Position numbers and translations under genes: made by a program
Notes under the pieces: generated by a model
What the model saw: only the letters and a program-made list of their open reading frames with translations
Told to the model about the DNA's origin: nothing
Databases searched by the model: none
In this document: positions 9,374 to 18,359 of the stretch, in pieces
How the letters are laid out: the number at the start of each line of letters is the position of its first letter
Numbering within the stretch: the first letter of the stretch is position 1
NCBI GenBank assembly: GCA_035539175.1
Contig: DATLIY010000011.1
Span: 124,001 to 188,000, forward strand
DNA length: 64,000 bases
DNA from: Acidisarcina sp.
GTDB lineage: Bacteria > Acidobacteriota > Terriglobia > Terriglobales > Acidobacteriaceae
Reading direction: 5' to 3'

Positions 9374-12300
9374 ATGACGAAGGTATGGAGTGCAATCCTC
9401 TTTAGCTTGCTGTGTGTGGCGAGCCTTTCTGCGCAAACATTTCGAGGCACGATTCTAGGGACGGTGACCGATACCACAGGTGCGCCCGTCCCAGGCGCGA
9501 AGGTCACGGTACATAGCTCCGAGAACGGGATCGATCGACAGGTCCTCTCCAGTTCCGATGGAACCTACTCCGTTCCTGAGCTACCCAACGGCACTTACAA
9601 CGTAACTGTTGAACAACAAGGCTTTGCTACCTTTGTCGCGAAGTCCGTCAGCGTGAATGTTGCTGCTCAGTCGCGGGTGGATGCCGCACTTCACCCGGGC
9701 GCAGTGAGCGAGACGGTCGAGATCTCCGCGGATGCATTGCCGCAGGTGGAAGCGGTTTCGGATACATTGGGAGCCACGCTGACGACGAAGGAAATCAAGA
9801 ACCTTCCCATCAATGGCCGTGACTATGGCAAGCTCATCTACCTCACGCCAGGCGTCTCCGGATCGCCCGACGAGATCAGCGATTCGCCCGGCTCCTATGG
9901 CAGCTTTTCGATGAATGGCGCCCGTGGCCGCGCGAACAACTTCCTGCTCGACGGCACGGACATGAACGACGGCTTCCGCAACGAATCCGCGCTGAACCAG
10001 CCGGGCGTTTTTGGTACACCCGCCACCATCCTGCCGGTTGACGCGGTGCAGGAGCTGAATGTCATGTCGAACTTTCAGCCGGAATATGGACGCAGCGCTG
10101 GCGCGGTCATCAATATTGTTACCAAGAGCGGCATCAACCAGTTCCACGGAACGGCGCTGGAGTACTTCCGCAACAACGTGCTGGATGCGCGCAACTACTT
10201 CAATGAGAAGGGCAATACGCAGGCGCCCTTCCGCAACAACCAGTTCGGCGGCTCGCTCGGCGGTCCTATTGTTCCAAACAAAACATTCTTCTTTGTCGAC
10301 TATGAGGGACAACGCGAAGGGGTCGGTACCGTCAGCGTTGCTTCCGTGCCGGATCCTGCCCGGCTTGCAACTGCCACGAACCCGGTGATCCAAGCGCTGC
10401 TGAAGCGCACGCCCTGGCCCCAGCCGAATGCGAACGGAGCCATTGTGGCGCCGTCGAGCAACAATATTCACAGCGTCATCGCCAAAATTGATCAGAACCT
10501 GCCGCATTCCAATCTGCTGAGCGGCCGCTACTATTTTGGCGATAGCACGCAGAGCTTTCCGCTGGCGCTCTCCGGCGGAGGTGTTCTGCCTGGTTTCAAC
10601 ACATTTACCCCCACGCGCGTGCAGCTTGTTTCGATCTCCGATGTCACCGTGCTTACCCCCAATAAGGTGAACGAGGTTCGCATGGGGTGGAATCGCTTTG
10701 CCGAGGGATTTTTCCCGCAGGATAAATCGTTTGCACCCAGTTCCATTGGATTGAATACTGGCACCGGGGCGGCGAACGCCGGGCTGCCGGTGATGGTGGT
10801 TGCAGGCTTCTCCTCATTGGGAGCCAGCAAAGCCGATCCGCGTTCCCGCGTGGACTCGAACTGGCAGGCATTCGATAACTTCTCGTGGAATCGCAGCAAG
10901 CACGATCTGAAGTTCGGCTATGAGTTTCGTCGTACGACGATCCAGCAGGTTTTGGATACCGACTTCCGCGGAAAGCTCACCTTCGCTTCGCTGGATGATT
11001 TCCTGGCAGGCAATGTGAGCGGCGGCAACCAGGCGTCGGGCTACTCCAAGCGCCACGGTCTTCAGAATAGTCACGGCTTCTATGCGCAGGATGCCTATCG
11101 AGCAACTCCCCATGTAACGGTTAACTTTGGGGTGCGCTGGGACTACTACGGTGTCATCGGCGAGAAGAACAACCTGATGAGTAACATCACCAGCTTCGAT
11201 CCGGTGGGGGGCACGCTAACTCTCAGCATGCTGGGGTCGCCCAGCCTCAAGAATCTTTACGAGCCGAGCTACAAGAACTTCAGCCCGCGAGTCAGCATTG
11301 CGTGGGACGTCACCGGTGGCGGCAAGACGGTTCTACGCACCGGCTACGGCGTATTCTTTGACTCGTTTTCGCAGGACATCTTCCTGGCTCACCTGCCATT
11401 CAACAGCAGCTTCGATCCCGGTCCTGCTTACAATCCGATTGGCCCGGCACCCATTTACTCGGTCAGCGCAGTGGGCGGCACGATTGTCGCGGGACAGCCG
11501 GTGTTCAATACCCCCGGAGGCGCCCCTGCCGGAGACATCTTCGGCGTGGACCGCCATTTGAGCACGCCTTACATGCAGAACTACAACCTGAACATCGAGC
11601 AGCAGATTACTCCTAAAGCCATGTTCCAGGTGGGCTACGTCGGCTCGCTTGGACGCCATCTGCTGCACTTCCGCGACATCAATCAGCCGGGCCAGGCAGT
11701 TATCACGCAGACAGATCTGGCATATGCGCAGACCGCGAGCTATTCCTACCAGGACGCCATGGGAAATACCATTTCGGGGTCTTGTGCCACGGGCGGCGCG
11801 GTCACCGGTGGTCCGGGGTGCATTCCGGCCTATAACTCGGCAAGCCGTGTCTACGCGAACAATCCCTATGGCGCTTTCTATGTGAATCAGGAAGAGACGA
11901 AGGCCACGTCGAATTACAACGCCCTGCAGGCGAGCCTGCGCGTTAGCAACTGGCATGGCATTACTTCGATCCTGAACTATGTGTGGTCGCACTCCATCGA
12001 TACCGCCAGCGACGGTGAGGACTTCATCCCCAACGCTGCACAGCCCAATGACAGCACAAGGACACGCGCCGAATATGGCAACTCCAACTTCGACGTCCGC
12101 AACCGCACGACCTGGATTCTGAGCTATACATTGCCCGATTCAGGAGGGGAGTTCGCGTCTTTGAAGAATGGCTGGGGCCTGGACAGCACGTTGACAAGGC
12201 AGACGGGGCAGCCCTTCAACCTGAACTACAACTTTGAAGGCGACTTCAGCGGCAGTGGCGAGGGCTTCGACCGGCCCGATGTCGTTGGGCGGGTTCGCTA

Positions 12301-12754
12301 TTCCCACAATCCAGCAAAATTTCTCGATCTCAGTTCGTTCGCCATTCCCTGTGCTGCCACCAGCGTCGCTCTAGCTGGGAATTCGCAGGGCACGGAACAG
12401 GACTGCGTGCCGGGTACTCGCCACTTCGGAAACCTGGGCCGCAATTCGCTGCGTGGCCTGCCTTACACGAACTGGGATCTGGCTCTTTATAAATCTACCC
12501 ACCTGGCAAAGAGCTTGGTCCTGCAGTTGCGCGCAGAAATATTCAACGTGGTGAACCATCCCAACTTTACCGCTCCGCAGTTGCCGAACTTTATAGCGGA
12601 TGCTGCACCCAACGGCTTTACCGCGAATGGCAACCGGCAGGTCAGCTCCGGTTCCTATGCAATTACTGCGACCGGCGATGTGGGTATCGGCAATCCCTTT
12701 CTCGGAGGGGGAGGCCCGCGCGGAATTCAACTCGCGGCCAAGTTCACGTTTTAG
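9374..12754 (+). CDS. TonB-dependent outer-membrane transporter with N-terminal Cna-B-like domain (transporter 1)
   Basis: Outer-membrane receptor of 1126 aa, Oar-like. The ATG at 9374 is chosen because GAGGAAG precedes it and it starts a typical signal peptide ending SLSAQT; the open frame runs further upstream without a start site. Residues about 25-105 are a carboxypeptidase-regulatory/Cna-B-like domain (TVTDTTGAPVPGAKVTV...). The plug follows (NLPINGRDYGKLIYLTPG, VQELNVMSNFQPEYGRSAGAVINIVTKSG) and then a 22-strand-type barrel ending KFTF. No TonB box or SusD partner is visible. The substrate is probably an oligosaccharide, judging from the regulator-like gene upstream and the DUF1080 protein downstream. 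Confidence 0.85.
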   Translation: MTKVWSAILFSLLCVASLSAQTFRGTILGTVTDTTGAPVPGAKVTVHSSENGIDRQVLSSSDGTYSVPELPNGTYNVTVEQQGFATFVAKSVSVNVAAQSRVDAALHPGAVSETVEISADALPQVEAVSDTLGATLTTKEIKNLPINGRDYGKLIYLTPGVSGSPDEISDSPGSYGSFSMNGARGRANNFLLDGTDMNDGFRNESALNQPGVFGTPATILPVDAVQELNVMSNFQPEYGRSAGAVINIVTKSGINQFHGTALEYFRNNVLDARNYFNEKGNTQAPFRNNQFGGSLGGPIVPNKTFFFVDYEGQREGVGTVSVASVPDPARLATATNPVIQALLKRTPWPQPNANGAIVAPSSNNIHSVIAKIDQNLPHSNLLSGRYYFGDSTQSFPLALSGGGVLPGFNTFTPTRVQLVSISDVTVLTPNKVNEVRMGWNRFAEGFFPQDKSFAPSSIGLNTGTGAANAGLPVMVVAGFSSLGASKADPRSRVDSNWQAFDNFSWNRSKHDLKFGYEFRRTTIQQVLDTDFRGKLTFASLDDFLAGNVSGGNQASGYSKRHGLQNSHGFYAQDAYRATPHVTVNFGVRWDYYGVIGEKNNLMSNITSFDPVGGTLTLSMLGSPSLKNLYEPSYKNFSPRVSIAWDVTGGGKTVLRTGYGVFFDSFSQDIFLAHLPFNSSFDPGPAYNPIGPAPIYSVSAVGGTIVAGQPVFNTPGGAPAGDIFGVDRHLSTPYMQNYNLNIEQQITPKAMFQVGYVGSLGRHLLHFRDINQPGQAVITQTDLAYAQTASYSYQDAMGNTISGSCATGGAVTGGPGCIPAYNSASRVYANNPYGAFYVNQEETKATSNYNALQASLRVSNWHGITSILNYVWSHSIDTASDGEDFIPNAAQPNDSTRTRAEYGNSNFDVRNRTTWILSYTLPDSGGEFASLKNGWGLDSTLTRQTGQPFNLNYNFEGDFSGSGEGFDRPDVVGRVRYSHNPAKFLDLSSFAIPCAATSVALAGNSQGTEQDCVPGTRHFGNLGRNSLRGLPYTNWDLALYKSTHLAKSLVLQLRAEIFNVVNHPNFTAPQLPNFIADAAPNGFTANGNRQVSSGSYAITATGDVGIGNPFLGGGGPRGIQLAAKFTF

Positions 12755-12781
12755 GGCCTGCTAACGTTTTAGGGCCTGCTA
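12746..12781 (+). repeat. Perfect 18-bp tandem duplication across a stop codon
   Basis: ACGTTTTAGGGCCTGCTA occurs twice in a row (12746-12763 and 12764-12781). The first copy contains the last two codons and TAG stop of transporter 1, so the duplication leaves the protein unchanged and adds a second TTT-TAG. Confidence 0.9.
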
Positions 12782-12806
12782 ATAAAGAGGGCTGCTAGAT
12801 CAACAG

Positions 12807-12860
12807 GGGAGCCTGCCACTTCGACGGCTTCGTCGATTGGGGCAGGCTCCCTTCTTTTTT
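12807..12860 (+). terminator. Intrinsic terminator after transporter 1
   Basis: GGGAGCCTGCC (12807-12817) pairs perfectly with GGCAGGCTCCC (12841-12851), followed by TTCTTTTTT. The inner loop contains a smaller hairpin (TCGACG...CGTCGA). It ends the transporter transcript and shows that the next gene must start after 12860. Confidence 0.85.
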
Positions 12861-12953
12861 ACGCGGCGTTGCACACAGCGCAGGAAGGCTGAACTAAAAG
12901 AGCGCGCTGACCTATACTGGCTGGTCCGATTCCAACTCTACCTGGGGGCTTCC

Positions 12954-14441
12954 TTGTCAATCCTTACGCGCCGCGATTTGATGGCTATTCTGTTGGCTGC
13001 ACCAGTAGCTGCTTCTGCGTTCCTGGATGAGTCCGAAGGGTGGATTCCGCTGTTTGATGGCAAATCGCTTGCGGGGTGGAAAGCCAACGAACACGCGGAC
13101 ACCTTCACCGTCGCAGATGGGCGGATTGTCGCTCGCGGCGGCCGGTCTCACCTGTTCTATGTGGGACCCGTGAGCCATGCCGACTTCAAAAACTTTGAGC
13201 TAAGCGTAGAGGCGATGTCAGGGCCCGGCGCGAACTCCGGCGTTTACTTTCACACTGCGTATCAGCCATCGGGCTGGCCTGCGGCTGGTTTTGAAGTGCA
13301 GTTGTGCAACACGGATCGAGAGGGCAGCGGGCACAGCGAGCGAAAGAAGACAGGCTCTCTCTACGGCGTGCGCAACGTCTACAAGCAGTTCGTCAACGAC
13401 AATGAATGGTTTCGTCTGCACGTACTGGTGCGCGGCAAGCAAGTGCAGATTCGCCTGAACGACATGCTTGTGGTGGACTACGTTGAGCCAGAGTCACCGT
13501 TTCGCGCCGATCTGAACTTTCAGCGCGTCCTGCATCACGGCACGTTTGCGCTGCAGGGCCACGACCCAGGCAGCACGACCTACTTTAAGAGCATCCGGGT
13601 TCGTCCGCTGCCTGACAACATCGCGCAGATCTCCATGGAACAGCCTGAAGTAGACGAACTCTATCGCCAGGTGATCCGTCTCGGCACGGAGAATTATCCG
13701 GTGGTGGATTATCACGTGCATTTGAAGGGAGGGTTGACGATCGAGCAGGCGCTCGCCAACTCTCGTCGCCTGGGCATCAACTATGGCATCGCGGTGAACT
13801 GCGGTTTAGGTTTCCCTGTGCATAGCGACGACAGCGTGCGCGATTATCTCGCGAGCATGAAGGGGCAGCCATGCTATGTGGCTCTGCAGGGTGAAGGGCG
13901 GGAATGGATGACGCTCGTCTCGCCGGAGTCTGCTGCCCGCTTCGACTATGTCTTCACGGATGCGATGACCTTCACCGATGATAACGGGAAGCGCAGGCGT
14001 ATCTGGATTAAGGAAGAAGCCGGTGACCTCACCGACAAGCAGGCGTTCATGGAGATGTATGTGAAGCGCATTGAGGGAGTGATGCATGAGCCAATCGACA
14101 TCTACGCGAATGCCACCTTTCTGCCGCACCAGATCTCCGCAGAGTACGATGCGCTCTGGACGCCCGAGCGGATGAACCGGGTGATTACGGCGGCGGTGAA
14201 GAACGATGTGGCAATTGAGATCAACAATCGTTACAAAATTCCGAGTGCGGCGTTTATCTCCGCAGCCAAAGCTGCCGGAGCGAAGTTCTCCTTCGGAACG
14301 AACAATGCCGACGCGAACCTGGGACGCCTCGAATACCCGATCCAGATGGTGAGGCAATGCGGCCTGGTGTGGCAGGATATTTTTGTACCAAGACCGGCAG
14401 GTCAAAAGGCGATCGAAGTCAAGGCACGGCGCATGATGTAA
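12954..14441 (+). CDS. Tat-exported DUF1080 (3-keto-glycoside hydrolase-like) / PHP metal-hydrolase fusion
   Basis: 495 aa from the TTG at 12954, chosen because it gives a twin-arginine signal (ILTRRDLMAILLAAP) and lies after the terminator; upstream starts fall inside the terminator. Residues about 28-220 are a DUF1080/3-keto-disaccharide hydrolase domain (WIPLFDGKSLAGWK, NSGVYF, GFEVQLCN). Residues about 250-480 look like a PHP or amidohydrolase-type metal enzyme starting DYHVHLKGG, with the His-x-His metal motif, and ending with the conserved FGTNNADANLGRLEY segment. DUF1080 proteins are known to cleave 3-keto-glycosides. The role of the second domain is unknown, but joining the two suggests consecutive steps in the periplasm. 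Confidence 0.75.
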   Translation: MSILTRRDLMAILLAAPVAASAFLDESEGWIPLFDGKSLAGWKANEHADTFTVADGRIVARGGRSHLFYVGPVSHADFKNFELSVEAMSGPGANSGVYFHTAYQPSGWPAAGFEVQLCNTDREGSGHSERKKTGSLYGVRNVYKQFVNDNEWFRLHVLVRGKQVQIRLNDMLVVDYVEPESPFRADLNFQRVLHHGTFALQGHDPGSTTYFKSIRVRPLPDNIAQISMEQPEVDELYRQVIRLGTENYPVVDYHVHLKGGLTIEQALANSRRLGINYGIAVNCGLGFPVHSDDSVRDYLASMKGQPCYVALQGEGREWMTLVSPESAARFDYVFTDAMTFTDDNGKRRRIWIKEEAGDLTDKQAFMEMYVKRIEGVMHEPIDIYANATFLPHQISAEYDALWTPERMNRVITAAVKNDVAIEINNRYKIPSAAFISAAKAAGAKFSFGTNNADANLGRLEYPIQMVRQCGLVWQDIFVPRPAGQKAIEVKARRMM

Positions 14442-14454
14442 GGACTAAAGCGGA

Positions 14455-14483
14455 AAGGCGATGGGTACGAGGCCCATCGCCTT
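14455..14483. terminator. Bidirectional hairpin between convergent genes
   Basis: AAGGCGATGGG (14455-14465) pairs perfectly with CCCATCGCCTT (14473-14483) with a 7-nt loop, between the DUF1080 fusion and the convergent transporter 2. It lacks a long T run, so termination in either direction is likely but not certain. Confidence 0.6.
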
Positions 14484-14497
14484 CCAGGAGAGCCGCG

Positions 14498-17400
14498 TCA
14501 GAAGTTGAACTTGGCTCCGAACTGCAGTTGCCTCGGCGGATTGGAACTCGTGATCAGTCCGAGTCCGCTGTTGACCGAGGTTCCGGGATTTCCCCAGTTT
14601 GTTCGATTGAATACGTTGAAGGCATCGGCCTGGATCAGCAAACCCATCTCCCGCGGCATGCCGAATGTCTTGCGTAGCGAGAGATCTGTTCCGAAGTAGG
14701 CTGGGCCGATGACGTTGCCGATCGGGGCGTTCCCGGGGGCGCTATTGGAGGGGAGTACGAAAGCCGCTGTCGAGCCGGAGTTTGCCGGATTGAACCAGCA
14801 GATCTTGCCGGTAGGACATTGGTAGCCGGAGCGAATGTGTGCGCCGGGATTGAAGTTGGCGCGCCTGCTGTAGGCGGCGCTCCCCGGAGTGGAGCTCGGA
14901 CCGATGGACTGCGTTGCCGAGATGGTGAGTGGTTGGCCGCTTTGGGCGCGGGTGATGCCGCTGATGGACCATCCCCCTAATGCCTGCCCCAGCACATCGT
15001 GACGGCTCTTGAATACCGGAAGTGTGTAGGTGTAGGTTGCCGTGAAGATGTTTCTGCGGTCGAAGGTGGGTGTGCCGTATAGGAACTGTCTCCAGGATAG
15101 AGTTTTTCCATCGGCGGTTACACAGCTGAACGGACACTCTGGCTCCGCGTTGTCTGTATAGACTGAGTTTGTAGCCAGGGCCTTCGACCAGGTGTAATTG
15201 AGCGTCAGCATCAAATTGCCCCGGCGCTTGACTGCGGAAAGTTGCAGCGCGTTGTAATTCGAAGTGCCGTCACTCCGGTACTGGGTGATGTCGGTGTATC
15301 CGAAGTATTGGCGGATCTGATTGGCTGCCAATCCCGGGTGCGCGGCTACCTCAGCAAAAGACGGCGCGTTGATATTCGGCTGGCGTACCATGTGGCGCGA
15401 CGCGTTGCCGACGTAGGCGAGCTGGAACAGAAGTCCATAGGCCGCCTGGTTCTGAACGCTAAGGCTGTATTGCCCGTTCCGCGCTACGCGTAGTTTCGGA
15501 TCGACGGCACTCATCCCGAAGATTGTTGGGACGGTTGAGCCGCCTCCAGTGGGGTTGGCGAGGTTGCCGTTCTGGTATGTGACAGACTGCAGAAACGGAA
15601 CGACACCCGGTTGACCGAAGATGATGTTGCCCTCCGGCTTGTCAAAGAACAACCCAAAGCCAGCGCGAAGCACAGTTTTGGAATCCACTGTGTAGGCAAC
15701 GCCGATGCGCGGTCCGAAGAGGGCCTCAGTATCGAAGAAGCCGCGGGGTGCAGTAGCGGGCACTGCATTCACGAAGCTGCTCGTTGCACCAGGAACGCGG
15801 CGATACTGATCGGACGGAACATTGCCTGGGCGCACTAGGCCATCGACTACATAGCCGTTGTTCAGATTTGGTCCGCTGGGAACATTTTTGCTGCTGATGG
15901 ATGTAGGTGCCGTTGAGGCGGAGTACGCGGCGGGATCGAAGTTCGCCATGTTGTTTCCCTGCGTGTAGGTGGGCGTTGTGTATTCAAAGCGCAGGCCGAG
16001 TTCGAGACTGAGCTTTGTTGTCACCTTCCAGTTGTCCATTGCGAAGAGCGAGAGGTTGTTGAAGCGGAAATGGCCAACAGGATCGGCTGATTGCTGCGAG
16101 AAGGTTTGGAAGTTCCCCATCAAGGCATCGGCGACAGGATTGCCGGTTGAGTTCGGGTTGCCGCCGGCCTGGAAGTTGATTGCTCCGTTATAAGAGTTTG
16201 GCCGCGAGTTCTGATCCTTGCGATTGCGCGCGAAGAGCACACCGAATTTGAGAGTGTGCTGGCCAACAAGTGCAGTGAGCGTGTCGGATGGCGAGATGTC
16301 GGTTGTCGGCGCCAGGAGCGAGAAGTAAGGGCCCGAGAACTGCGCCAGTCCAGTGATCGGAGCTCCGGAGACTCCGGTGAACGTTACGTGGGGAATGCCC
16401 TGCGGATAGCTGCCTGCGTTCGGGAATGGCAACGGAAAGGCAAACGCGTAGGTCGAGCGCTTCCACGTGTCACCCTCCGGAGGAATGCGTTGCTTATTCC
16501 ACGAGACATTGAACTTTGCCTCGTTAATGAGCTTGGGCGAGGTCATCCAGATGTGGCCAAGCTGAAAGCTGTATCCAGGCCGGATACGAGTGGTTGGTGT
16601 GGTGGGAAGACCGCCCGGCGTAAAGGTGCCGAATGCGTCGATCAGCTTCAGGTCGTCATGAAGATAGCGGAAGTATATGCTGTGCTTCGGTGCGGGGTGA
16701 TAGTCGATGCGGATGATGTCCTCGCGCCAATTCTGTGGGTTGTTCGGCTGGAAGGTGGCGTTGTTGGCGCTCGGCGTGTCGTTGAAGGCTGCCGCCTGCT
16801 TCTCCATAAGGGTATAGACATTCGCGATGGCCTTGCCATCTGCCGTGATGCAGGCGGGACTAAGGACATTGGCGACGATGGTGCAACCCAAAGGTGCATT
16901 CGGAGGCTTGACCAGAGTGATTGCGGGGGTATCGCTGAAATCGCCGGAGAGCTCCCTGCTCGTTGGCACGGTCAGGTTCTGCGCCGTGGCTGCGAGGCGA
17001 AGCCGTTTCCACTCCTCTCCGACGAAGAAGAAGACCTTATCATGCCAGATTGGCCCGCCTAAATCCCATCCAAAGTCGTTGTACCGCAATGGCGGCTTAA
17101 TAGTATTAAGCTTCGTGGTCGGCGTGATGTTGAGCTTGGACCCAGGATTGGCGGCATCGAAGATCTGGTTGCGCACGAACTCGAATACTCCGCCGTGAAA
17201 TTGGTTGGTACCGCTCTTGGTAACCACGTTCACAGAGGAGGCTGCGTTACGGCCATATTCAGCAGAGAAGTTCGATGTCTGCACCGTCACTTCCTGGACG
17301 AAGTCGATGCCCACATTGTTCAACTGTGAGGAGTTCGAACCTGAGTCCATGTTGTAACCGCCGTCCACCGTGAAGAGGTTCTGATCGGTGCGCATGCCAT

Positions 17401-17965
17401 TGATGGCTGCAGCGGTGGTGGACATGCCTGTGGTCATAGCGGTCTGGTCAAAGGATACGGTTGCCGCTCCGGGAACGATCGTTGTCAGTTGCACAAAATT
17501 ACGCTCGTTCAACGCCAGCGTTTGCACCTGCTGCGAGTCGACCGTCCTTGCGATCTCTGCGCTGGCTGTGTTGATCGTTTCGCCGGTTGTCGAGACGATC
17601 ACGGATTCGCTGGTTGACCCTACTGGAAGAGAAAGGTCCACGGTTGCATGCGCGCCAGCGTTCAGGTCCGTGCCGGCGACGGTGTAGGTCTTGAATCCCT
17701 GCTTCTCCGCCGTCACACTGTAGCGCCCTACCGCAAGTTGCGGCGCCGTGTAAAAGCCGATGCTATTACTTAGGACGACTCTACCCTGTTTGGTCTCCTC
17801 GTTTCTGATCGTCACCTTGGCCCCTACAACCAGAGCACCTGTGGAATCGGTTACGCTACCCGAAATCACACCAAAGATGTCCTGGGCGTTTGCTGTGGCT
17901 GCAACGATCAGCAAAATTACCAAGAGCATCAAGCTTGCCAGCTTGCTAACTTTACCGCTATTCAT
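14498..17965 (-). CDS. TonB-dependent outer-membrane transporter with N-terminal Cna-B-like domain (transporter 2)
   Basis: 1155 aa from the ATG at 17965, preceded by GGGAGGAAA at good spacing; a longer frame reaches 18094 without a ribosome site. The signal peptide (LMLLVILLIVAATANA) is followed by a carboxypeptidase-regulatory-like domain (GVISGSVTDSTGALVVGAKV). The plug contains the motif AEYGRNAASSVNVVTKSGTNQFHGG, typical of this class, and the long barrel ends FGAKFNF. Divergently transcribed from the malectin-domain regulator-like gene at 18360, which is the likely local controller. The malectin domains suggest a glycan ligand, but the substrate cannot be read from the transporter itself. 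Confidence 0.85.
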   Translation of the reverse strand: MNSGKVSKLASLMLLVILLIVAATANAQDIFGVISGSVTDSTGALVVGAKVTIRNEETKQGRVVLSNSIGFYTAPQLAVGRYSVTAEKQGFKTYTVAGTDLNAGAHATVDLSLPVGSTSESVIVSTTGETINTASAEIARTVDSQQVQTLALNERNFVQLTTIVPGAATVSFDQTAMTTGMSTTAAAINGMRTDQNLFTVDGGYNMDSGSNSSQLNNVGIDFVQEVTVQTSNFSAEYGRNAASSVNVVTKSGTNQFHGGVFEFVRNQIFDAANPGSKLNITPTTKLNTIKPPLRYNDFGWDLGGPIWHDKVFFFVGEEWKRLRLAATAQNLTVPTSRELSGDFSDTPAITLVKPPNAPLGCTIVANVLSPACITADGKAIANVYTLMEKQAAAFNDTPSANNATFQPNNPQNWREDIIRIDYHPAPKHSIYFRYLHDDLKLIDAFGTFTPGGLPTTPTTRIRPGYSFQLGHIWMTSPKLINEAKFNVSWNKQRIPPEGDTWKRSTYAFAFPLPFPNAGSYPQGIPHVTFTGVSGAPITGLAQFSGPYFSLLAPTTDISPSDTLTALVGQHTLKFGVLFARNRKDQNSRPNSYNGAINFQAGGNPNSTGNPVADALMGNFQTFSQQSADPVGHFRFNNLSLFAMDNWKVTTKLSLELGLRFEYTTPTYTQGNNMANFDPAAYSASTAPTSISSKNVPSGPNLNNGYVVDGLVRPGNVPSDQYRRVPGATSSFVNAVPATAPRGFFDTEALFGPRIGVAYTVDSKTVLRAGFGLFFDKPEGNIIFGQPGVVPFLQSVTYQNGNLANPTGGGSTVPTIFGMSAVDPKLRVARNGQYSLSVQNQAAYGLLFQLAYVGNASRHMVRQPNINAPSFAEVAAHPGLAANQIRQYFGYTDITQYRSDGTSNYNALQLSAVKRRGNLMLTLNYTWSKALATNSVYTDNAEPECPFSCVTADGKTLSWRQFLYGTPTFDRRNIFTATYTYTLPVFKSRHDVLGQALGGWSISGITRAQSGQPLTISATQSIGPSSTPGSAAYSRRANFNPGAHIRSGYQCPTGKICWFNPANSGSTAAFVLPSNSAPGNAPIGNVIGPAYFGTDLSLRKTFGMPREMGLLIQADAFNVFNRTNWGNPGTSVNSGLGLITSSNPPRQLQFGAKFNF

Positions 17966-18359
17966 GCGTATTTCCTCCCAAAGTACTTCCAGATTTCCAT
18001 CGTGGGAAACCACTGTCTGACACCTGGAGTCACCAGATGCAGAGTGGCAGTTAGACTCGTGGTGGAACGCGAGGAACCTAGCAATGCCTTTCAAGAATTG
18101 TCATGTGAATTTGCACGTAAAAATGCGAGCCGGACTGTGAATGGGGCAAGGCGCACGTAAGTCCGGAAGAATCAAAGGTTCTCCGCGGATTCGCGGGCGA
18201 CGTGTGGTGACGTTAATCTTCGTTAATCTTTGTTCTTTAACGTGCAGCCGGTCATGAGTGCAGGGAAGGGACTCATTTCGGGGTTCGCAGAAAGATAAGG
18301 ATCATCGTTAGCCTAGTCGTGTAGAATCGCTCATCCATCGATTTGGAGTTTGATGAGCG
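17966..18359. promoter_or_regulatory. Divergent control region with CGTTAA repeats
   Basis: 394 bases without a gene between transporter 2 (leftward) and the malectin regulator (rightward). They contain a perfect tandem repeat CGTTAATCTT x2 (18211-18230) and an inverted copy of the core: ACGTTAA (18210-18216) against TTAACGT (18237-18243). Three like half-sites in 34 bp between divergent genes make a good operator candidate; which protein binds is unknown. Confidence 0.45.

Noticed and set aside
9581-10507. 308-codon open frame antisense to transporter 1
   Set aside because: Overlaps the conserved plug region of a clear transporter; low-complexity composition typical of shadows.
12837-12953. 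Upstream extension of the DUF1080 fusion
   Set aside because: The ATG at 12837 lies inside the transporter 1 terminator and the extra residues do not form a signal peptide; the TTG at 12954 gives a good Tat leader.
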